From positions 1-56,288 of the forward strand of contig JAPYSB010000013.1 in NCBI GenBank assembly GCA_029936675.1: a stretch of DNA of 56,288 nt, read 5' to 3'. This DNA comes from Dehalococcoidia bacterium. GTDB taxonomy: Bacteria; Chloroflexota; Dehalococcoidia; Lucifugimonadales; UBA826. The stretch's first letter is position 1. Each line of letters opens with the position of its first letter. Shown here in pieces: positions 26,534 to 34,510 of this stretch. The translations under genes were made by a program, and so were the position numbers. Under the pieces are notes generated by a model. The model saw only the letters and a program-made list of their open reading frames with translations, was not told the origin of the DNA and did not search any database.

Positions 26534-27424
26534 ATGACTTTAGAAACAGAGTCAAATAAAAAATCTGAATTGGCCAGTTCCGCCTGGCGGTTAATACGAC
26601 AAAATCCTGCAGGAGCGGTAGGGTCTATAGTGGTTTTTATTGTCCTAATGGGTGCGATATTTGCGCCATTTTTGACACCGTTTGATTACGAATCTTTTAC
26701 GAGCACCCGGTATACCAAACCTATGGGAAACGCGACAGACCGAAGCATAATGCTACTAGGATCTGACAATCTTGGCAGGGACCAATTTACCAGGTTACTT
26801 TATGGTGGACGAATATCGCTTTTAGTCGGATTCGTTTCCCCCATAATAGGTGTAGCCATAGGCACCATACTTGGTATAGTTAGCGCCTATTACGGAAAAT
26901 GGACTGATCTATTACTCCAAAGGCTTACCGACAGTCTTTTGATAATACCCGGCTTGGTTATATTAATGACAGTGACTGCTTCCTTTGGTTTTACGATCAA
27001 GGTTGTGCTATCGGCTCTTGCCTTATTCAGTATGATTGGCAGTATCAGGGTGGTAAGATCTCATGTTTTGGGTTTACGGGGAGCGCAATACATAGATGCA
27101 CAAAGGGCGATCGGATCTTCAGATCTCAGGGTGATATTCCTCCATCTTCTCCCAAATACACTGCCAGTTGCTGTGGTATTGATAGCCGTTGGGATAGCAG
27201 GAGCGATAGTAGCCGAGGCTCAATTAAGTTTTTTGGGACTCGGTATCGCCCCTCCAGTCCCCACATGGGGAAACATGTTAAATGGTGCCCAGAACAGATT
27301 TGATCTCGGACCCCATTTAGCTATTTGGCCTGGCATTTTCATCTCAGTGACAGTCTTGGCCCTAAACTTAGTGGGGGATGCAGTAAGAGACATAATGGAC
27401 CCAAGGTTGAGGGGTAGGCAATAA
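26534..27424 (+). CDS. ABC transporter permease (DppC type)
   Basis: 296 residues. The N-terminal cytoplasmic part is followed by helix 1, then the family loop LGSDNLGRDQFTRLLYGGR near residue 75. The EAA coupling motif is QRAIGSSDLRVIFLHLLPN near residue 190. The conserved PTWGNMLNGAQ and DAVRDIMDPRLRG at the end mark the DppC group. About 6 helices. It lies between the DppB-type permease and sulfatase 2, 53 bases before the latter. Confidence 0.93.
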   Translation: MTLETESNKKSELASSAWRLIRQNPAGAVGSIVVFIVLMGAIFAPFLTPFDYESFTSTRYTKPMGNATDRSIMLLGSDNLGRDQFTRLLYGGRISLLVGFVSPIIGVAIGTILGIVSAYYGKWTDLLLQRLTDSLLIIPGLVILMTVTASFGFTIKVVLSALALFSMIGSIRVVRSHVLGLRGAQYIDAQRAIGSSDLRVIFLHLLPNTLPVAVVLIAVGIAGAIVAEAQLSFLGLGIAPPVPTWGNMLNGAQNRFDLGPHLAIWPGIFISVTVLALNLVGDAVRDIMDPRLRGRQ

Positions 27425-27477
27425 CAGAAAACATTTTCAAAATGCGATTTAAAGTAGAAAATTGTTAGGAGTTTAAA

Positions 27478-29040
27478 ATGGCCAATAGAAAGCCCAACAT
27501 AGTATTTATGTTCAGTGACCAGCAACGCTACGACACAATGGCAGCCTATGGGGCTGATTACATGGAAGTACCTCATTTAAACCAGCTTTCTCAGGAAAGT
27601 TTTATATTCCAAAATGCCTATGTCGCCCAACCGGTCTGCACCCCGGCTCGAGCAACCATAATGTCCGGCCTATATCCACATACAGCAGGACCAATTGTGA
27701 ATATGATTAATTTACCGCCAGAGGTCAAAGTGATCTCTGAGATGATATCGGACGAATATTTCAAGGGATACATGGGTAAATGGCATCTTGGAAATGATAT
27801 TGAAAGACAACATGGTTTCAACGTCTGGAAATCGAGCGAAGACTCCCACGGAACAGGATACACACACACTCAATTAAATAATGAGACATCCTCATATACC
27901 GAATACCTCATTGGCAAAGGCCATGAGCCCGACAATGTACCAGATATAGATGGAGACAATGTGGCTGCTGGAAAAAAATTCAATCTATTGGGTAGAAAAT
28001 CTGGGCAAAGAGCACCTACATTTACCTCGAATGCCCATTACGACATGCCGGAAGAAGACCAAATGGCATCTTACCTAGCGCAAGAAGCCACAAAATTCAT
28101 CGAAGAAAATAAAGATAAACCATTTGTTCTATATGTGAGCACATTTGAGCCACACTCCCCATACCATGGCCCTTTTATGGATCAGTATGATCCCGCATCT
28201 CTTCCTGTGGGTCCAGCTTTCCTGGAAAAACCTGAAACGGCCTCCCTGGTAAACAGGGTCAGGGCCGACTATTTCATGAAATTTATGCTCGACGGTGAGG
28301 ATCAAACCCAAGATGCGTACATGATGAACTATGCTGCCGCCCGGGAAGACGTCACAACCGAAGAGGGCTGGCGTCAATTGAGGGCCCACTACATGGCCAA
28401 CATTACGCTTGTAGACAACATGGTTGGAACTATCAACCAAGCGATCAAGGATGCTGGTATAGAAGACAATACGATAGTCGTATTCACCAGTGAACACGGC
28501 GACATGATGGGTGATCATGGAATGCTTGAAAAACGTTCAATGTTTGAAGAATCATCCAGAGTCCCTTTGCTCATAAAAGTTCCTTGGTTATCCAAAGGAA
28601 ATCAAGTAGTGGAGGGAAGCGTCGGTCATATAGATCTGGTCCCCACACTTTTGGACTTAATTGGAGAAGAAGTACCCGATCACCTGCAAGGTAAAAGCTT
28701 AAAACCGGTACTCCAAGGGGAATCTGACCTATCGGAGAATGATGTTTTCATATCTTGGAATGGATATGACAACAACATTCCAGACAGGTTCTTAGGAGAC
28801 ATCAGAATTAACAGGATGCTAAGGCTGCCCTGGAGAACAGTCGTTACCCCTGACAGGTGGAAACTGGCGCTGTGTGCTGGAGACCAATGCGAACTATACG
28901 ACTTGAACAATGACCCTTACGAGCAAACCAATTTGTTCAATGATCCAGCTCAACAAGATAGGGTACGAGACATGGCCGCCAGAATAAGGGTTTGGCAAGT
29001 CCAAACTGGTGACACCGCCCCAATACCATCAACAATTTAG
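27478..29040 (+). CDS. Type I (formylglycine) sulfatase, copy 2
   Basis: 520 residues, ATG with TTAGGAG upstream. The nucleophile motif is PVCTPARAT with Cys54; Asp14 in FSDQQRYD, GKWHLGND and PHSPYHGP are shared with copy 1. The metal motif is again TSEHGDMMGDHGM with Glu for Asp. No signal peptide. Copies 1 and 2 are closer to each other than to copy 3, with long shared stretches around the active site and the AHYMANITLVDN region. It probably cleaves a different sulfate position from copy 1, since paralogues kept in tandem often differ in specificity. Confidence 0.9.
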   Translation: MANRKPNIVFMFSDQQRYDTMAAYGADYMEVPHLNQLSQESFIFQNAYVAQPVCTPARATIMSGLYPHTAGPIVNMINLPPEVKVISEMISDEYFKGYMGKWHLGNDIERQHGFNVWKSSEDSHGTGYTHTQLNNETSSYTEYLIGKGHEPDNVPDIDGDNVAAGKKFNLLGRKSGQRAPTFTSNAHYDMPEEDQMASYLAQEATKFIEENKDKPFVLYVSTFEPHSPYHGPFMDQYDPASLPVGPAFLEKPETASLVNRVRADYFMKFMLDGEDQTQDAYMMNYAAAREDVTTEEGWRQLRAHYMANITLVDNMVGTINQAIKDAGIEDNTIVVFTSEHGDMMGDHGMLEKRSMFEESSRVPLLIKVPWLSKGNQVVEGSVGHIDLVPTLLDLIGEEVPDHLQGKSLKPVLQGESDLSENDVFISWNGYDNNIPDRFLGDIRINRMLRLPWRTVVTPDRWKLALCAGDQCELYDLNNDPYEQTNLFNDPAQQDRVRDMAARIRVWQVQTGDTAPIPSTI

Positions 29041-29081
29041 CCAGTTTTTTATCAGCGACCTAAATGACAAGGGGTTTTGAA

Positions 29082-30590
29082 ATGCCAAGCAAACCTAATC
29101 TTGTGTTTGTATTTAGCGATAGACAAAGATTTGACACGTTGGAGGCCTATGGAAACGATTACGTCAAGGCGCCTAATTTGAATAGTCTTGCGAAGGAAAG
29201 TTTGGTTTTCAAAAACACCTATGTGACACAAGCTGTATGCGCGCCAGCAAGAGCCTCCATAATGACCGGTCTTTACCCTCATGCAGCAGGTATGCCAAGG
29301 AATAAATTGGTTATGCCAGACGAGATAGAAACCATTGCTAATATGGTTTCGAATGACTATAAAAAGGCGTATTTTGGGAAATGGCATCTGGGTAATGAAG
29401 TAATCAATCAAAGGGGATTTGACGATTGGGCCAGTGGAATGGAGACATTACGGGAAGAATATACGGAACCCGAATATCTCGGGATGGACACTAGCTATCA
29501 TGAGTTTCTTATTAATAACGGATACGAACCAGATGAAATTTTATTAGGAAGAAAAATATTTTCTGATGAAATGAGAGCCGCCTTACCTGCGGAGTTCCAA
29601 ATGGCGTCATTTTTCGCTAGCAAAGCAGAGACTTTCATACAGGAGAACAAGGACAGCCCGTTTGTCCTATACGTAAGTTTCTTGGAGCCTCACCCTCCTT
29701 GGACGGGACCCTATGATGGCTTGCATGATCCAGAAGAAGTTCCCATCGAGCCCACGTTTTTAAAACGGCCCGACGGGCACTCATTATTCAGTCGGATCAG
29801 GGCAGACTTCTTTATGCAATCTGACCTCCACGCTCCAGATGATGTCGAAAATTCAGAATGGGAGAAAGGCAGATCTGAATATAATGCGGGCAAAGCCATT
29901 GGAAAGCAGTTCGATCTCAAGGACCCCGGTTCATGGAAGCAAATAAGAGCAAATTACTATGGAAATATCACTTTAGTTGACGATGCTGTAGGAAAAATCC
30001 TTGATGCTTTGGATAAATCTGGAATCTCAGATAACACTATATTTATCTTCACTAGCGAGCATGGTGATTTAGTAGGTACTCACGGAATGATGGAAATGCG
30101 AACCTTTTATGAAGAGGCAGCTAGGGTTCCATTAATCATAAGAGCTCCCATGTACAACAGGGAGCCTAATATTATCGAAGGTAATTTTGGTCAAATAGAC
30201 CTCGTACCTACTTTGCTGGACCTATTAGGTCAGGAACTGCCTGATCATCTCCAAGGTACAAGTAAAGCTGATGTCATCAAAGGCACTGCTGATTTATCAG
30301 GAAATGAAGTGTTTATGGAGCACAATGGAATTGGCGATAGGAATTTGGGTACCCCGGCGATTAATATGCTCAACAATATGCAATGGCGCTCTATTGTTAC
30401 CAGTGATAGGTGGAAATTAAACCTTTGTTCGACAGATCAGTGTGAATTGTTTGACTTGAACAGCGACCCGTTTGAGCAAGACAATCTTTTCAACAACGCT
30501 GAGCACAAGGACCGAATCAGACTCATGGCCGCAAAGATTCGTATGTGGCAGCGTGAAACAGAGGACCAAGCGCCCCTTCCAGACGTTTAA
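29082..30590 (+). CDS. Type I (formylglycine) sulfatase, copy 3
   Basis: 502 residues from ATG 29082, preferred over the in-frame ATG at 29064 because AAGGGG lies seven bases upstream of it. Nucleophile motif AVCAPARAS (Cys53); the N-terminal metal motif is FSDRQRFD, with Arg where copies 1 and 2 have Gln. The C-terminal motif is TSEHGDLVGTHGM, losing the second Asp of GDHG as well as the first. It has no signal peptide. The most divergent of the three. The gene ends the cluster, convergent with hsp20. Confidence 0.89.
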   Translation: MPSKPNLVFVFSDRQRFDTLEAYGNDYVKAPNLNSLAKESLVFKNTYVTQAVCAPARASIMTGLYPHAAGMPRNKLVMPDEIETIANMVSNDYKKAYFGKWHLGNEVINQRGFDDWASGMETLREEYTEPEYLGMDTSYHEFLINNGYEPDEILLGRKIFSDEMRAALPAEFQMASFFASKAETFIQENKDSPFVLYVSFLEPHPPWTGPYDGLHDPEEVPIEPTFLKRPDGHSLFSRIRADFFMQSDLHAPDDVENSEWEKGRSEYNAGKAIGKQFDLKDPGSWKQIRANYYGNITLVDDAVGKILDALDKSGISDNTIFIFTSEHGDLVGTHGMMEMRTFYEEAARVPLIIRAPMYNREPNIIEGNFGQIDLVPTLLDLLGQELPDHLQGTSKADVIKGTADLSGNEVFMEHNGIGDRNLGTPAINMLNNMQWRSIVTSDRWKLNLCSTDQCELFDLNSDPFEQDNLFNNAEHKDRIRLMAAKIRMWQRETEDQAPLPDV

Positions 30591-30641
30591 GAAGTGGCAG
30601 GTATTGGGAATATTCGATAATCCCTTCGACTTTGAAACTGA

Positions 30642-31079
30642 TTAGGTTACAGGTATAACTTTGATTTGTGTTTTCTCAGATTTAGGCAAAACGATTTCCA
30701 GTACCCCATCTTTGTAACTTGATTTTGCCCTATCTGAATCGACCGGCCTAGGCAACTTTATATCCCGCTTCATATGCGTATTTAGCCGTTCATTGATTAG
30801 CAATTTGACAACCTTTTCATCCTGCATAGGTTTCTTATTGGAGACTTCGATTTCTAAGTAATCTTTCTCTAATTGTATTTGCACCTGAGAGGGGTCCACA
30901 CCTGGTAAATCAGCTTTCAATGTGAAGTTATCATCATCTTCGAATAAATCGATAATCATGTTACTGGAGACAAATGTATGGGTCTTATTTTTGAATTGTG
31001 GATACAAAAAAGAAGAAACCGTAGAATCAAAAAACGAATCAATGATGGTTTTATTTGCAGGGATCATTAGTGGAAGCAT
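30642..31079 (-). CDS. Hsp20 family small heat-shock protein
   Basis: 145 residues from ATG 31079, chosen because AAGGAG lies five bases before it and too close to the in-frame GTG 31085. The alpha-crystallin domain spans about residues 40-140, with FTLKADLPGVDPSQVQIQLE and the C-terminal SYKDGVLEIVLPKSE (A-x-x-x-n-GvL motif). The tail ends IKVIPVT, holding an I-x-I/V motif used for oligomer contacts. It works as an ATP-independent holdase. The strong promoter overlaps an inverted repeat. Confidence 0.93.
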   Translation of the reverse strand: MLPLMIPANKTIIDSFFDSTVSSFLYPQFKNKTHTFVSSNMIIDLFEDDDNFTLKADLPGVDPSQVQIQLEKDYLEIEVSNKKPMQDEKVVKLLINERLNTHMKRDIKLPRPVDSDRAKSSYKDGVLEIVLPKSEKTQIKVIPVT

Positions 31080-31116
31080 TTTCACTCCTTCAATATTTTT
31101 TAGTTACTCATTTCAT

Positions 31117-31145
31117 ATAATAAAACTTGATATGCTTCATGTCAA
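31117..31145 (-). promoter_or_regulatory. hsp20 promoter with overlapping inverted repeat
   Basis: On the minus strand TTGACA (31145-31140), 17 bases, TATTAT (31122-31117). An inverted repeat, TTGATATG at 31127-31134 and CATGTCAA at 31138-31145, covers the -35 and half the spacer, with a three-base centre and one mismatch. It is not the HrcA CIRCE element. It would fit an operator for a repressor that blocks the -35. Confidence 0.65.
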
Positions 31146-31177
31146 TGTTGAAGATTAATGCTATTTTTGAGATAAAT

Positions 31178-31198
31178 AGGTAAATATTGTTATTACCT
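31178..31198. repeat. Inverted repeat AGGTAA ... TTACCT upstream of the 31246 gene
   Basis: Six-base arms with a nine-base AT-rich centre, 48 bases before the start codon of the binding-like protein. It overlaps a weak TTGAGA/TATTAC promoter-like pair. A possible operator site; no regulator gene is adjacent. Confidence 0.4.
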
Positions 31199-31245
31199 GT
31201 CTAAATTTATTAAATCAGCCTCAACATAAATACAAGGAACATGAA

Positions 31246-32169
31246 TTGGCACTTTTAAACCTCCATACAGCAGTGGCTAATTACGGGCATACTACGACTC
31301 TAAAAGACGGCACCTTTACATCTGATAGATTCAAAATGACTCATTCAGAAATATCACCTGTTCCAATGATTTTCAGACGAATGGTGAGAAATCTAGAATT
31401 TGACCTTGCCGAGATGGCGTTGGCCACCTACATATGCTCAAAACACTACAACAAGGGCTTTACGGCTCTACCTGTATTTCTTACAAGGGCTTTTTACCAC
31501 GGTGGAATTATTTGTAATTCCGGTTCAGGTATAACCAAACCTAGCGATCTTAATGGGAAAAAAATAGGAACACGCAGTTACACTTTAACACCTGGTATAT
31601 GGACGAAGGCCATTTTACAGACCGAGCACAATGTTGATTTGGATTCCATCACCTGGGTTCTTTCTGGTAATGAGCACGTAGCAGAATACCAAACTCCGCC
31701 TGGTGTAATTTCTTCTGAGAAAGATGATCTCGCCGAAATGCTGCTCTCGGGCGAAGTAGACGCCGTAATCGGTGCCGGCAATATCGATTCTCCAGATGCT
31801 GTTCCTTTGTTCGAAAAGCCCGACAAGCTGGATAATGACTGGTTCAACAAAACAAAGATTTACCCCATTAGCCATTTGCTTGTTGTAAGAGACGATCTAC
31901 TTGTTAAGGAACCATGGCTTCAGAATGAGGTATACGATCTATTCAAAACTGCTAAAGACTCCTATGTGAAATCCTTACCTGGTCTTTCTCACCCTGACTC
32001 CAATGATTTGCAGAACAGAAAAATGGCCGATATAGTCGACGGAGACCCTATCCCATATGACCTTGACGGCGCCTATCAAGGGTTAGATACTTTCATAAAG
32101 TTTAATGTGGACCAAAAAATAATCCCGGAATACGTGGCTCCGGAAAACCTGTTTACTATGCCGAAATAA
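31246..32169 (+). CDS. Periplasmic-binding-like protein related to 4,5-dihydroxyphthalate decarboxylase
   Basis: 307 residues from TTG 31246, with AAGGAA six bases upstream. The pattern FRRMVRNLEFDLAEMALATY near residue 44, then ALPVFLTRAFYHG and NGKKIGTRSYTLTPGIWTK, resembles the PBP2-fold family that includes 4,5-dihydroxyphthalate decarboxylase. There is no signal peptide, in line with a cytoplasmic enzyme rather than a transport protein. Many such proteins in marine genomes are only annotated by similarity, so the decarboxylase activity is not proved. It lies alone between hsp20 and the lipoprotein pair. Confidence 0.75.
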   Translation: MALLNLHTAVANYGHTTTLKDGTFTSDRFKMTHSEISPVPMIFRRMVRNLEFDLAEMALATYICSKHYNKGFTALPVFLTRAFYHGGIICNSGSGITKPSDLNGKKIGTRSYTLTPGIWTKAILQTEHNVDLDSITWVLSGNEHVAEYQTPPGVISSEKDDLAEMLLSGEVDAVIGAGNIDSPDAVPLFEKPDKLDNDWFNKTKIYPISHLLVVRDDLLVKEPWLQNEVYDLFKTAKDSYVKSLPGLSHPDSNDLQNRKMADIVDGDPIPYDLDGAYQGLDTFIKFNVDQKIIPEYVAPENLFTMPK

Positions 32170-32248
32170 CTACAATTGGGGATTTTTTGAGCTAGGTACA
32201 GTCGTATAATTAGACAAAGCAGAATATTCGAATCTATGCAGGTGTAAT

Positions 32249-32307
32249 TACTTAGGTGGAATTGCCGTTGTAATGGTCACCCATAGCCTTTATTATTTTA
32301 AGGACAT
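32249..32307 (+). promoter_or_regulatory. Promoter of lipoprotein A, near-identical to that of lipoprotein B
   Basis: An upstream element CTTAGGTGGAATTGCCG (32251-32267) is directly followed by TTGTAA (-35, 32268-32273), 17 bases, TATTAT (-10, 32291-32296), and AAGGACAT three bases later. Every block recurs with the same spacing at 34418-34476. Conservation of a promoter between duplicates while the spacers differ argues for function. Confidence 0.68.
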
Positions 32308-32349
32308 GTGAATGCTAGTCCAATATGGAATCTTAATGAGGTAGAGAAC

Positions 32350-34329
32350 ATGAAGCAGCTAATGCTTATATTTGCTATTTCCATCCTTTCTGTCGCTGCT
32401 CTAGCCTGCGGTCCTGCTGTAGGAAGGGCTGTTGGTGATGCTCAGGTTGACGTCGACGCAACTCTTGCTGAGATGGGGGAACCGACAACGGAAGCTGAAA
32501 AGGAACTTTATGGAATGATGAAAGAGATTGATCGTCTCCATAAAGAGGAAAGAGAAGACCTAGTAGGTGCCCTTTCTGATTCAGGCCAGGTCATCAATCA
32601 ACTTATACTGACCCTGGAAACTCTCGGTGAAGAGTTGGATCCTGAGGCTTTAGCAAAGATAAGTTCCGTTGCCGCCAGCGGGGGGGATGTTGATGTATTT
32701 TTCCAAGGGCTGAGAGAACAGGCATACCAGGCCTCCGCAAAGGAAGCGGAAATTAATAAGCTTCTTGCAAACGAAGAACAGGCGACTTGGAACAGGATTA
32801 AATTTTTAAACGAGCAATTGGATAAAGCCAATGCTGAAAAAGCAGAGATCAAAGGCCACCTAGAAAAAGCGGAAGGCGATCTTGAAACAGCTGACAAAGA
32901 CGAAAATAAATGGATAGCTTCCAACCTCAATAAAGAGCAGGAAAAACAGATGCTCGAAGTCAGGATGGAAAGGGCCGCCGGAAAATTTGAGGTGGTCTCA
33001 GCCTTGTTGACTGAAGTTCTTGGCAATGAGGACACGGATGAAGCTAAAGCACCATCGGACTTTGAGAAGAGCGCAGAAGAAGCCGGTCGATACCAAGCAG
33101 CAGCCATATTCCATGACTGCTTAGTAGATTCGGGAGTCGAGGTTAAAGAAACCACTAGAGACGAAATGAAACATTGTCGGCAAGGTGTATTAGACGAAGT
33201 AGCACTACAGGGCAGGGGGTCTGTTGAAATTGTTGGCGGAAAAGTGATTTCAAACCCAACCTATGTGGCTATGCTAAATACCGACGACGTTAAGGAAGTT
33301 GTAGACGCCTTTATGCACTGTGCCCAAGCTGCTGACGCCAAAAGAATCATAGGCCCAGCTGCTGAAGGTTGTAAAATGGAGGCGAAAGAAATTCATCACG
33401 ACGCAGCCGGCTCAGGTGATTCATTTACAGATCAAGTCGCAAATAGGATTTCGGGTAATAACGCTGATGCAAGAAGGACACGAAAATTCCTTGACGTTAA
33501 AGCAGAGGGCATCGGTGACGGCAAATTTACCGAAAACCTTGAAAAAGTAATGTACCGAAAAGGTGGTTCAAGAGGTGAGATGAGGGACGCCCTCAAGGGC
33601 ATGATAGACGATGCGAAGAGTGACCTAGATTGTGATCCTCAAGGTACGAGAGCAAGGCGATGTGACGATATTAGATTACCAGCCATGGACGAGAGAGCTG
33701 GAGCTGGTCAAGGGAGAAAGATTCCTATAGCTCACCAGTATGAGAACCGTATTAACAATGATAACCGCGGAGGCGGAGGTGGTCAGAACCAAGGACTTCC
33801 ACCTGGTATTACAAAGGCGCAATTTAATGAAGTCTTTGGTGGCGGTGAACCTCGATCGGTGGTTAAAGAGCGGGTCGACCAGTGCGTTGCTGATGGTAAT
33901 CCCATGAACGAGTGTCTTAGTGATGTGAAGAATGATATGAGGAAAGAGTTTAAGAGTCACGAAAACTTTGACCAAAATAAGTATTCGGACAGAAAAGAAT
34001 TGGACGCTCTAACTACAGGGGCGGTACGTCAAAATAGGGAAAAAGCACAAGGTGACGCTGGCCACGCTATGAATACAGACCAATTCGGTGGTAATGGTGA
34101 CGGGGTTGGTAAGAGAGGAGGGCAAAATTTCAACCAGTGCATGAGTGACACTGCTGGTGGAGGGCCCAAATATAACTCAGACGGTAACTTCGTCAGTTCA
34201 GCATCACACGGTGACGCTGCTGATAACTGTATGACCCAAGCCTCACACACAATGCAAAATTCCTATGGAAACAAGGATATGGGTGACCATACAGGTATGA
34301 CTCAGGGCGGCACAGGAGTCCAACAATAG
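32350..34329 (+). CDS. Unrecognised lipoprotein A: coiled coil plus five cysteine pairs
   Basis: 659 residues from ATG 32350, chosen for GAGG eight bases upstream and an immediate signal peptide; an in-frame upstream extension is unlikely. Lipobox LAC with Cys20, followed by GPAVGRAVGDA and VDVDATLAEM, also present in protein B. Residues ~50-230 are Glu/Lys-rich with heptad-like helices (coiled coil), including RIKFLNEQLDKANAE. Beyond it ten cysteines form five pairs: 257/276, 324/341, 428/438, 512/522 and 597/627, likely disulfides outside the membrane. The C-terminal third is Gly/Asn/Gln-rich (RGGGGGQNQG). I know no family for it. It should be anchored to the outer face of the membrane; a structural or surface role is only a guess. 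Confidence 0.85.
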   Translation: MKQLMLIFAISILSVAALACGPAVGRAVGDAQVDVDATLAEMGEPTTEAEKELYGMMKEIDRLHKEEREDLVGALSDSGQVINQLILTLETLGEELDPEALAKISSVAASGGDVDVFFQGLREQAYQASAKEAEINKLLANEEQATWNRIKFLNEQLDKANAEKAEIKGHLEKAEGDLETADKDENKWIASNLNKEQEKQMLEVRMERAAGKFEVVSALLTEVLGNEDTDEAKAPSDFEKSAEEAGRYQAAAIFHDCLVDSGVEVKETTRDEMKHCRQGVLDEVALQGRGSVEIVGGKVISNPTYVAMLNTDDVKEVVDAFMHCAQAADAKRIIGPAAEGCKMEAKEIHHDAAGSGDSFTDQVANRISGNNADARRTRKFLDVKAEGIGDGKFTENLEKVMYRKGGSRGEMRDALKGMIDDAKSDLDCDPQGTRARRCDDIRLPAMDERAGAGQGRKIPIAHQYENRINNDNRGGGGGQNQGLPPGITKAQFNEVFGGGEPRSVVKERVDQCVADGNPMNECLSDVKNDMRKEFKSHENFDQNKYSDRKELDALTTGAVRQNREKAQGDAGHAMNTDQFGGNGDGVGKRGGQNFNQCMSDTAGGGPKYNSDGNFVSSASHGDAADNCMTQASHTMQNSYGNKDMGDHTGMTQGGTGVQQ

Positions 34330-34354
34330 AATAGAAATAGTTTTTAAACGAGCG

Positions 34355-34394
34355 AAAAAAGCCGGTCTATGAGTTCTCATAGACCGGCTTTTTC
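34355..34394 (+). terminator. Intrinsic terminator after lipoprotein A
   Basis: A GC-rich perfect stem GCCGGTCTATGAG / CTCATAGACCGGC, flanked by AAAAAA and TTTTT. It is 25 bases after the stop and before the second copy of the promoter, so lipoproteins A and B are separate transcripts. The A/T tracts make it usable in both directions. Confidence 0.93.
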
Positions 34395-34417
34395 ATTAGT
34401 AATCATTCACGTATTAA

Positions 34418-34476
34418 TACCTAGGTGAAATTGCCGTTGTTAACCTCCGGAAAAGGATTTAATATCGTAAGGACAT
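34418..34476 (+). promoter_or_regulatory. Promoter of lipoprotein B, near-identical to that of lipoprotein A
   Basis: CCTAGGTGAAATTGCCG (34420-34436) directly followed by TTGTTA (-35, 34437-34442), 17 bases, TAATAT (-10, 34460-34465) and AAGGACAT three bases later. Of the 25 bases from 34418, 22 match the copy at 32249. It sits right after the terminator of gene A. Confidence 0.68.
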
Positions 34477-34510
34477 ATTTAATTAAACAATCCATTAGGG
34501 GTCAAAATAC

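Noticed and set aside
30606-30624. Inverted repeat GGGAATAT-TCG-ATAATCCC between the convergent sulfatase 3 and hsp20 genes
   Set aside because: It could be a two-way terminator, but there is no T tract on either side and one mismatch in the stem.
32598-33155. 185-codon minus-strand frame inside lipoprotein A
   Set aside because: Ser-rich antisense of the Glu/Ala/Lys-rich coiled coil, an expected artefact of that codon composition.
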